NCBI RefSeq assembly: GCF_028657195.3
Contig: NZ_JANCPR020000022.1
Span: 91,202 to 155,201 of the forward strand
Direction of reading: 5' to 3'
Source: Streptomyces iconiensis
Lineage (GTDB): Bacteria > Actinomycetota > Actinomycetes > Streptomycetales > Streptomycetaceae
Length of the DNA: 64,000 nucleotides
A model generated the notes under the pieces. The model was not told where the DNA came from. It saw only the letters and a list, made by a program, of their open reading frames with translations, and searched no databases. The position numbers were made by a program, and so were the translations under genes. Below, piece by piece: positions 17,008 to 23,856 of the stretch; the stretch's first letter is position 1, and each line of letters begins with the position of its first letter.

Positions 17008-17712
17008 TCAGCGGGCGGCGCGCCGGCGTCGGAGACGCTCCAGCCTCGGCAGGACGGCGAGCAGCAGCAGGCTGTAGTACTGCAGGACGGGTACGGCGAG
17101 CGCGATGACCAGTGCGATGGCCACGGCGAGGACGTTGAGGTAGCTCTCGGTATACAAATCCTCGATCCTCCGGCGGCCCCCTGCGCTGTCCCCCTCAACC
17201 AGCCCCGGGGTGGTTTTCAGGATCCTCAGCATCGCCAGCCGGCACACCATGCTGGCCAGGAGGGTCGAGTAGTAGAACATCCCCACGAACCGGTCGTGGC
17301 CGCCGAAGGCACCGATCATCTCCGTCGGGAGGGGGAGCACGACGACGGAGAGCAACCATCCCATGTTCCATGCCGTCAGGGAGCGGGTGAGCATCGTGAC
17401 CGACGAGAAGGCCCGGTGGTGCTCCCGCCAGATGCTCGCGATGACCGCGAAGCTGAGCAGGAAGCTCCAGATCTGGCTGAGGTGACCGGTGATCACCTCG
17501 CTGGAGCCCTCGTGAGCGGACGCGACTTCCGGGACGAGGTCCACCAGCGGAAGGATCAGCAGGGTGATGGAGATCGCGGTCACCGCGTCGGTGAAGAGCA
17601 CCAAGCGCTCCCCCGGGACGCCCCCCTCGATCCTGTCCGACGGACCCGAGGACTCCGCCGGGTCGGCCCCTCCCGTCCCGGTCTCGTCGTCGATGACGCC
17701 ACTGGTACCCAT
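17008..17712 (-). CDS. TMEM175-family potassium channel-like protein (DUF1211)
   Basis: A 234-residue integral membrane protein. The first helix after a 35-residue acidic leader carries RLVLFTDAVTAISITLLILP, the bacterial TMEM175 signature (usually FSDAVFAI; Ser is replaced by Thr here), which forms the pore in characterised homologues. Four to five more hydrophobic segments follow, including SQIWSFLLSFAVIASIWREH with the family's W..H feature, and a final long helix ending in Arg residues. It is monocistronic within the accessory region. Function is inferred from the family. Confidence 0.85.
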   Translation of the reverse strand: MGTSGVIDDETGTGGADPAESSGPSDRIEGGVPGERLVLFTDAVTAISITLLILPLVDLVPEVASAHEGSSEVITGHLSQIWSFLLSFAVIASIWREHHRAFSSVTMLTRSLTAWNMGWLLSVVVLPLPTEMIGAFGGHDRFVGMFYYSTLLASMVCRLAMLRILKTTPGLVEGDSAGGRRRIEDLYTESYLNVLAVAIALVIALAVPVLQYYSLLLLAVLPRLERLRRRRAAR

Positions 17713-18062
17713 GCGTGTGCACCTTTCCTTGTCATGCCCGCCGCGCCTGCCGTCGCTACCGGACTCTGATAATCATGTACGTTACAACGATCCGCGCAGA
17801 CTCTACTCATGGCGACAGCGGGACATTGACGGGGCCGCTGGTCCTGCACACAGGGCCGTCTTGTCGCGGCGCGGCAGGAGGCGGCGGCATGGAGGAGCTG
17901 CCGGACGTCCTCCGCCGGTAAGGGCTGCCCGATGCGTTGCCACTACGAGCAGCGCGGCCATACGTTCGCGGGCCGCCCGGCAAAGACCGCCCCGACCCTC
18001 CCCCGCCATTTCTCCACACTCAAGCCTTGGACCAGCACTGACGGGTAAGTCCGGATGACGTG
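17713..18062. other. 350-bp gap without a recognised gene
   Basis: The right part of the gap probably holds the promoter of the TMEM175-like gene (transcribed leftward). A near-palindromic GTACGTTAC lies at about 17777-17785. No coding frame with family similarity was seen. Confidence 0.4.
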
Positions 18063-18467
18063 CTAGACCAGTGGCTTGCGTTCGGGCCACCACCGCCGGA
18101 CGGCCTCGGCGGTTGTCGATGGGCTCACGTTGAAACAGAGCTTCGCGCCGGGTGCCAGTTCGCGGGTGGTGTCGACCAGGACCTCGAAAAGCGGGGTCAG
18201 CGCGGGGTCCAGCCGGACGCCGGCGCCGATCACCACGATGTCGTAGTCCTTCCCGGACAGCGCGGCGCGGTAGACCGCCTCGGCCGTGCGGCCGTAGTCG
18301 AGCAGGCAGACGTCGAGAGTGAAGCCGAGCTCCCCGAGCCGGGCCCGCCCGGCGGCCACGCCGGCCCGGACCACTTCGGCGTCGACCTCCGGGAACGCCG
18401 CCCGCGACGAGGGCGCGTCGTCCACCAGCGCGGGATCAAGCCCGAGGGTGAGCATGGACGGAGACAT
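18063..18467 (-). CDS. Conserved hypothetical protein, alpha/beta fold
   Basis: A 134-residue protein beginning MSPSMLTLGLDPALVD, with AAGRARLGELGFTLDVCLLD and GKDYDIVVIGAGVRLDPALT near residue 75-95, and a C-terminal AEAVRRWWPERKPLV. The alternation of strands and helices looks Rossmann-like, but there is no nucleotide-binding glycine motif of a known family. Similar proteins of about this size occur across Streptomyces; I know of no characterised one. ATG 18467 has a strong site (AGGAGGTATCGCGGC). It is not in an obvious operon. Confidence 0.7.
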   Translation of the reverse strand: MSPSMLTLGLDPALVDDAPSSRAAFPEVDAEVVRAGVAAGRARLGELGFTLDVCLLDYGRTAEAVYRAALSGKDYDIVVIGAGVRLDPALTPLFEVLVDTTRELAPGAKLCFNVSPSTTAEAVRRWWPERKPLV

Positions 18468-19069
18468 GCCGCGATACCTCCTGTGCCTCTGCCTTCCGTT
18501 TCCGGACCGAGGGTAGGCATCCGGGCAGCCGCCCGGCCCTCCCACACTTCTGGGATACCGTTCGGCCGGTGAGTTCCCCGGTGGCCCAGCGCGAGACCGT
18601 ACGAGGCATCGAGGATATGTAGCCGAGCGTGGTGCCCAGGCGGCGGGTTGCTGTGGGGCAGAGGAAGACCTGGGCTTCAGGTCTCGCCGGTCGTCACGGC
18701 TTGCTTTGCCACACAGTCGGTGGTGCGACCTGGAGGTGTGCTGCGAGGCTCCAGCCCGTTGCGTGCGCCAGACGGCGGAAGAGTTTCAGGCATCGCTCCG
18801 CATCGGTCAGCCGCAGTCCGGGGTCTGCGGAGGATTCTTCGCGTTCCGAACGGCTTCCTGACAGCGGCCAGCAGGAATTCCCCACGTACGGCCAGTTAAG
18901 AACGTAACTCTCGGTGGCGGTCGACATGGCCTGGGGTCCACGCATCGCGCGCTTCTGCCCCCGCTTCTCGGCAGATCATTGAGGAGCGACGCGGGGCCAA
19001 CGCTGACTTGCGTCCTCGTCGCGGGTGGCGAGCGGAATAGTCACGGCTCATCATGCCTTGCTGGTAAGC
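18468..19069. other. 600-bp stretch without a recognised gene
   Basis: Only short open frames with no family similarity are present on either strand. The longest candidate on the minus strand (18694-18945, 83 codons) has no homologue that I recognise. It is probably a decayed accessory sequence. Confidence 0.4.
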
Positions 19070-19456
19070 ATGCGCATTTTTCGTACCTACGCCCGCGTCT
19101 ACGCCACCGAGCTGGATGCGGTGCTGGCACCGCTCAGCACCGTTACCGATGAGCCGATCACCAGTCGCTTCACGATGCCGAACGGCCTGGAGCTGGCCGC
19201 CGTCGGCCAAGTCCTGGTAGTGGCGGGGGACGAGCGGGCACTAGAGCCGTACACGGCCACGGCGGCGACGCTGATCGTGGACGACCTCGATGAGTGTCAA
19301 GTACGTCTCAACCAGACGGGAGCACAGATCGTGCGTGGCCCGCAGGCCGTTCCCACCGGGAGGAACCTGACCGCCAAGCTGCCTGGTGGCGTTCAGCTCG
19401 AATATGTCGAATGGGACGAGGCGCAGTGGGAACGTGCCGGAGGCCGACCTGCATAG
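19070..19456 (+). CDS. Small VOC-like protein
   Basis: A 128-residue protein, MRIFRTYARVYATELDAVLA at the start and LPGGVQLEYVEWDEAQW near the end. It is arranged as a single VOC module pair with weakly conserved metal positions (one Glu in LEYVEW). The internal TATAATLIVDDLDECQVRLNQ segment is a typical second-module strand-helix. No substrate can be named. The start lacks a strong ribosome binding site; ATG 19070 fits the fold best. There is no adjacent regulator. Confidence 0.65.
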   Translation: MRIFRTYARVYATELDAVLAPLSTVTDEPITSRFTMPNGLELAAVGQVLVVAGDERALEPYTATAATLIVDDLDECQVRLNQTGAQIVRGPQAVPTGRNLTAKLPGGVQLEYVEWDEAQWERAGGRPA

Positions 19457-19542
19457 GGTCTCGCCTCCCGCAGAGTGTGTCGCCGCTGTCCGGACTGCTC
19501 CCTGCGGCGTCAGCCCGGTTTGCGCTCGCTCGCGTTCTCGCG

Positions 19543-20190
19543 TCACACGATCGAGTCGAGATGACAGCCTGTGAAATCCGCGGCCAGATAGCTCCCCGCC
19601 AAGTGGCCGCGAGCGGGGAATCGGAACTGGCCACCGACAGCTTCCAGCACCGACTTCGCCGCCAGGGACTGGTCGCCGTGAGCGATGGCGTGTCTGATCG
19701 CGAGCCACTCGCTGATCTGGGCCCTGGCTTGTGCGGGTGTGACCGTCCGGGGACCCGCCTTCCCCCACGCCTGCCTCCAGGTCCAGTAGGGCCATGAATC
19801 GTGGCCAACGGCCACCAGAAGCTTCCGGGTGTTCTCCGCGTTCGGGGTGCCGAAGTTGTTGACCTCATCCAGTAGGCGCCCCCTGAGCAGTCCGTAAGCC
19901 CCTGGCGGCAACGGGCCGTCATCTGATGGTTTGGACAAGTCGATGCATGCCCGGACGAGATCTTGCATGACGGCTTGCCAACTCGCGACAGCCAGCACGA
20001 CGACAGCCCGGTTGAGAGATGGCTCCTTCGTCCGGAACCCTCGCTTGTTCTTGCCGTGCGCGTGGTGCACCTGGATCAGGTTGTCGCAATGGCGGGGCGC
20101 GACGCAGATGGGAAGCACCCGGGAACGTGTGACGTCAGCGGGAGCGTCGTGATTGAGGAGACCTATGGGATCGCGTGATGCCGGGCTCAA
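19543..20190 (-). CDS. HEPN-domain protein (RiboL-PSP/MAE_28990 type)
   Basis: A 215-residue frame with an all-helical HEPN domain: SLNRAVVVLAVASWQAVMQD and RLLDEVNNFGTPNAENTRKL through TPAQARAQISEWLAIRHAIA and HGDQSL. The RHAIAH (R-x4-H) at about residue 166-171 is the RNase motif of HEPN toxins. The family is found in defence islands and toxin-antitoxin contexts, but no partner antitoxin is adjacent. The N-terminal about 30 residues are atypical: homologues begin nearer the HCDNLIQVHHAHG segment, and here that region overlaps a repeat (20092-20179), so the natural start may be lost or replaced. RNase activity is inferred. Confidence 0.65.
   Translation of the reverse strand: MSPASRDPIGLLNHDAPADVTRSRVLPICVAPRHCDNLIQVHHAHGKNKRGFRTKEPSLNRAVVVLAVASWQAVMQDLVRACIDLSKPSDDGPLPPGAYGLLRGRLLDEVNNFGTPNAENTRKLLVAVGHDSWPYWTWRQAWGKAGPRTVTPAQARAQISEWLAIRHAIAHGDQSLAAKSVLEAVGGQFRFPARGHLAGSYLAADFTGCHLDSIV
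20092..20179 (+). repeat. Gene-tail-like segment repeated at 8888-8972
   Basis: The sequence GGCGGGGCGCGACGCAGATG onward closely resembles 8888-8972. Both have a nearly identical first about 25 nt, and both end in an open frame VVIEE-x-Y-x3 before a stop (GRDADGKHPG ... VVIEETYGIA here, GRAADGNGPGR ... VVIEENYDLV there). They appear to be two copies of the 3' end of the same unknown gene, lying in the same direction 11.2 kb apart. Confidence 0.6.
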
Positions 20191-20457
20191 CGCCGGGTGC
20201 GCTATCCCGTCGGAGGCACGTGAGGTGAGGCTCAGCGCCGCTTAGGGCTTGCAGATCTTTAACTCGTGGCTCTTCGCTCGGTAATCCGTTGATCTGGCAT
20301 GAGTGGGTTGGAAGGGCAGGTGCTGCTTTCGTAGCCGAGTTCGGGGCGATTCTGCTGTACCTCGACGAGCGACAGCGTCGCCTGCGTGTTGCAGGCGCTG
20401 GTGGCGCTGCTGCCGGAGGACTGACCTCTCTCAGCCTGCTCATGGTGAGTAAAGGGC
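20191..20457. other. Gap between HEPN gene and rdgB fragment
   Basis: No gene was recognised. A short open stretch on the plus strand (about 20300-20450) continues into the rdgB fragment through a different frame; it has no family similarity. Confidence 0.35.
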
Positions 20458-20670
20458 GCCGAGCGTGTGGTCAACGGCCGGCTGCGCGGCACCCTCCGGC
20501 GCGCGCCCTCGGGCAACGGCGGCTTCGGTTACGACGCGATCCTCCAGCCCGAGGGGGAGACCCGGACCTGCGCCGAGCTGACCGCCGGGGAGAAGAACGC
20601 GATCAGCCACCGCGGCAAGGCGTTCCGCGCCCTGGTGCCCGCCGTACGGGAGCTGCTGGACCTGCGCTGA
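20458..20670 (+). pseudogene. 3' fragment of rdgB (XTP/dITP diphosphatase)
   Basis: About 70 codons match the C-terminal third of RdgB/HAM1: VNGRLRGTLRRAPSGNGGFG, YDAILQPEGETRTCAELTAG and EKNAISHRGKAFRAL, ending normally at LLDLR-stop. The N-terminal two thirds, including the SxN catalytic loop, are missing, so this is a gene tail. The functional copy must lie elsewhere in the genome. Together with the tRNA-Leu-like 3' end 570 bp downstream it looks like a duplicated integration target. Confidence 0.8.
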
Positions 20671-21234
20671 CCCCGCCTCGGCCGGACGTTCCGGATGCCG
20701 GGCCCTGTCCCCGAGCCGACATCCCGTGAGCCTCTCGCTCCTTGTGCCCCGGCGAGAACGTAGTTGGTGTCCGAGTACGCGTCATCGGTTCCCGGCATGC
20801 ACGGCAACGCCGAACAGCTCGGTGGCGCTCCCTACCGGAGTGGAGCGTTCCGTGGCACCGGTGCCGGGTGCCGGGTGCCGTCTCGCGCGGCGCCCGACCT
20901 GGCCTGTCAGGTCTCCCGCGTATCGGTCACCCGTGCCTGCGCCCTAACTACCCCATCGGAGAGGGGGAGTTGGATGTCCGGCCGCGCCTTCTTACGCGCG
21001 GCGGCCTCACCTCGCTGTGCCGCAGCGCCGGGCAGCGCTGCCATGACGGCCACCTCAGCGGCCCGGAGGCACAAGAGGCAAGAAGTACCTGACCGGCGTC
21101 CACCGGCACCCGCACCCCCGTGCCCGGCCACGCCATCACCCTCGACGGGACGGACCGACCGGAGCGCGTGACGGTGTACGTGACGTCCGTACCCGTGTGA
21201 GGGGCCGTCTCCGCCGGGACCAGAGGATCCGCAG
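20671..21234. other. No recognised gene between rdgB tail and tRNA remnant
   Basis: A plus-strand open stretch ending near 21200 (PGHAITLDGTDRPERVTVY, then stop) may be another protein tail but is not identifiable. Confidence 0.35.
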
Positions 21235-21258
21235 TGCGCGAGGGGGGGACTCGAACCC
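21235..21258 (-). tRNA. 3'-end remnant of a tRNA-Leu-like gene (not functional)
   Basis: Read on the minus strand, the 24 nt comprise GGGTTCGAGTCCC (T-arm) followed by CCCCTCGCGCA, which matches the 3' end of a Streptomyces tRNA-Leu as I remember it. The upstream anticodon and D arms are absent, so only the 3' end remains. This is the usual size and place of an att core for integrative elements. Confidence 0.4.
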
Positions 21259-21361
21259 GGCAGGCGCGTCGTTATATGACCTAGTTCACCTGCAGTGAGT
21301 TCTAAAAATTGACGCATATTAGGGCAACCATCCCTCGTTGCCTCCAGTGTGGTCCGGCTCT

Positions 21362-21694
21362 GCCGACTTCGGTGCGCGTGCGGGGCCGACATCTCCTCGG
21401 AGGTCTTCTGTGGCGGCCGGTTCGGACGATCCCCGCGCGTGCGGGGCCGACCAGGAGATCAACATGATGCCCCGACTGCGAGCGGGACGATCCCCGCGCG
21501 GGTGGGGCGAACCCGTGCGATCGGGGATTCGAGGCTGGGCCCGGCGGAGCACCCCACGCTGGTGGGGCAAACAGTGACGAGCCGTTCACAAAGTTCGTGC
21601 ACGGCGGAGCACCCCCACGCTGGTGGGGCGAACTATGACGAGGAGGTCAACGACGCCGATTGGTACGGAGCACCCCCACGCTGGTAGGGCGAAC
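21362..21694. CRISPR. Small degenerate type I-E-like CRISPR array
   Basis: Six repeat units occur at 21362-21390, 21423-21451, 21484-21512, 21545-21572, 21605-21633 and 21666-21694. All are 29 bp except the fourth, which lost one C. All five spacers are exactly 32 bp, the type I-E spacing. The repeats grade from GATCCCCGCGCGTGCGGGGC (second unit) to GGAGCACCCCCACGCTGGTG (fifth and sixth), each keeping the palindromic CCCC...GGGG stem. The first unit is the most decayed. No cas gene is in the window. The direction of transcription is uncertain; conservation of the last three units suggests that the leader lies to their side. Confidence 0.88.
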
Positions 21695-22329
21695 ACTTCG
21701 CGACCTGGGGTTTAGTAGGCGATTTGCCGTCTCTTTGCCTGGCCTGTGGCGGGTCCGGAGCTTGGGTCGGAGTGCATGGGGTGACTGTATCGCCGGTGTG
21801 TGTCAGTGCTGTGTGCTCGGGTTCGGAACGCTTACGGCTACTCGCTACTGATGTTGAATGCTGGATGCCGTCTGGTGGGCGAGGACGGGGGCGGTGCAGC
21901 GGCGCGGCGACTCGAATTCAGCGCGGTCCGTAACGACGCCAGCTCTGTAGTGTGCGGATATCCGGCCGAAGGTCGCACCAACTCGCCGGTGTCCGTTCAC
22001 CGGTGGCTTCCCGGACGCGGAGGAACTTCGCTCCAACGACCGACGGTTGCTGGTTCCACGCTGGTCGGCGTCCGATGTTGGCGCGTTTTCGCAGGTGACT
22101 GCGGCGCCGTGGACGTTCCGCTTCAACGTGTGAGTTGTTCGAACGGGAACCTCTGGCCTGCTTCGGGGCAGGTCGGAGGGTTTCTTATGTGCGGACGTGG
22201 TGGCACTCCGCCGGAATGCCGAGTGGGGCGTTCTGAGGTATGACGATTCTCGCCGGCGGTCTCGGTCAACGGTGCCGCGTCCCCGGACAACCACGGCTTC
22301 TGGCAGGTGCGTTGGCGCATTGCTGTTGG
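21695..22329. other. 635-bp stretch beside the CRISPR array
   Basis: No gene was recognised. AT content is slightly higher than in the flanks near 21690-21850, compatible with a CRISPR leader, but no promoter can be assigned with confidence. Confidence 0.35.
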
Positions 22330-22860
22330 TCAGAAATCCTCGGACAGCAAACTGCGCCAAGTCCATCCTTGTTCGAGGACGGCGTTTCGTATGGGCCGTT
22401 TCATGTCCCCGCTGTCGAAGCTGAAGGACTCCCGCAGTCGGCGACGGCCATCGGGGCCTCGCTCGACGGCCCAGTCCTTGGACCAGGACCTCCCGGGGCC
22501 CCGGCTTGCCTGATGGCCGATCTTCATTCGGGGTGGGTCCCCGTACCAGGTGACCTCCCACTGTTCCTCTATGGCACGGACCTCGCGCTCTTCCGGGAAG
22601 AGACGCACCCGGATCCTCAGCGTGCGGGTCAGCTGGCTCAGGCTGAAAAGGTGCCGGAAGGCCGGCTCCGCGAGGCGCCATTCCGCCACGAGGTCGGCGT
22701 GCTCGGGGGTGCCGTCGCGTACGGCCCAGGGAACGTCCGGACCGTTGAGGCCGGACAGAGCGGCCTTCACGTCTTCTGCGGAGCGTGGTTGTACACCCTC
22801 TGCGGGATGCTTCACCTCTTCCTTGAAACCTGGCAGACGCAGCAGACGGAACAGACCCAT
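22330..22860 (-). CDS. Conserved hypothetical protein
   Basis: A 176-residue protein starting MGLFRLLRLPGFKEEV, followed by AALSGLNGPDVPWAVRDGTP and LVAEWRLAEPAFRHLF, LTRTLRIRVRLFPEEREVRA and EEQWEVTWYGDPPRMK. I recognise this layout from streptomycete hypothetical proteins of unknown role; it is mainly beta with no catalytic motif. ATG 22860 is chosen because the hydrophobic MGLFRLL start is typical; a longer frame to 22995 adds unrelated residues. It stands alone between the CRISPR remnant and the asnB fragment. Confidence 0.65.
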   Translation of the reverse strand: MGLFRLLRLPGFKEEVKHPAEGVQPRSAEDVKAALSGLNGPDVPWAVRDGTPEHADLVAEWRLAEPAFRHLFSLSQLTRTLRIRVRLFPEEREVRAIEEQWEVTWYGDPPRMKIGHQASRGPGRSWSKDWAVERGPDGRRRLRESFSFDSGDMKRPIRNAVLEQGWTWRSLLSEDF

Positions 22861-23104
22861 CGCCACACCATATGGCTCATACAGCCATTGCCACAGGGAG
22901 CAGTCGTGGCGGGGCACGGAGCAGGCGGGCCACCGGGCGCAGCGTGCCTCGAAGACTTTGTGCGCTCCGGCTTGAGGTCTCACGTTGGCACTCACGCCGC
23001 CCGGCTGGAACGCGACCAGCGAGGGTCTCTTCCCTGCCCCGAGGGGCGGTCAGGCCCTGCCGCAGGGGGTTCCGGGCGTGGACGTTGGCTCCGGTGGTGG
23101 GCGT

Positions 23105-23830
23105 TCATGAGACGAACTCGAAGTAGCCGTTGTCGGAGTAGTCGTAGCCGCGTCGTTTGAAGCGTTCGCTGGGCACGCGGAAGCCGGCTTCCAGGTACTT
23201 CTGCAAGAAGAAAGCGCCCTCGGGAGTGTCGATATCCAGCTCTTTTCCTAGGTCGGGGGCGATGTCGTCCTGTTGCCTGGCGTAGTTCACGAGGGTGGTC
23301 TTCAGGCCGCTACCGTCGGGCATGCGGACCTTTGGCCGGTTGATGAGGTAACCGGGCAACTGGTCGCGGAATGCCTGCCGCAGCAGCCATTTCTCCTGGC
23401 CGTTCCTGAGCTTCAGGCTCATCGGTACCGCGTAAGTGAATTCCAGCAGATGACGGTCCATGAACGGGACACGGGTCTCGATCGAATGCATCATGCTCGA
23501 CCTGTCCACTCGCTGAAGGTCTGTGCGGTGCAGGTTGCGTACGCGGTATCGCATCAGGTCGCTCGGGTCCTTGTGCGTCCTGAACAGGTCGTAGCCGGCC
23601 ATTACTTCGTCACTGCCTTCACCGCACAGCGCGAGCTTGAACCCGTGGCGTTTCGCCAGCCGGAAGGCGAAGTAGCCGACGCAGGTGTCCATGACGTCGA
23701 TGGCTTCGAAGAACTCGGCTCCGTAGACGATAGGGCTCACCGGCCAGCCGAACTCGTCTGCCCGAAGCCCGCCATGGTGATGCAGCCGGGCCGGGAATCC
23801 CAGCGCTGAACGATGTCCTGGCGCGGGCAC
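23105..23830 (-). pseudogene. C-terminal fragment of an asparagine synthetase-like gene
   Basis: About 240 codons correspond to the synthetase half of AsnB-type enzymes: VMDTCVGYFAFRLAKRHGF, LALCGEGSDEVMAGYDLFRT near residue 88, RSSMMHSIETRVPFMDRHLL and KWLLRQAFRDQLPGYLINRP. The glutaminase domain with Cys2 and the PP-loop (SGGLDS) are missing, so it cannot make asparagine alone. The open frame begins at a GTG at 23830, 26 bp from the mannosidase gene, where the truncation joins the mannan locus. It might be expressed, but is best read as a truncated gene. Confidence 0.75.
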
Positions 23831-23856
23831 CGGCGCCTCCGCCGGCAGACGGGTGG

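Noticed and set aside
20289..20729. 146-codon plus-strand open frame
   Set aside because: It runs through the rdgB fragment out of frame and has no recognisable domain.
21845..22681. 278-codon minus-strand open frame next to the CRISPR array, first considered as a cas gene
   Set aside because: No Cas motif; Arg/Ser/Pro-rich composition and overlap with the better-supported gene at 22330-22860.
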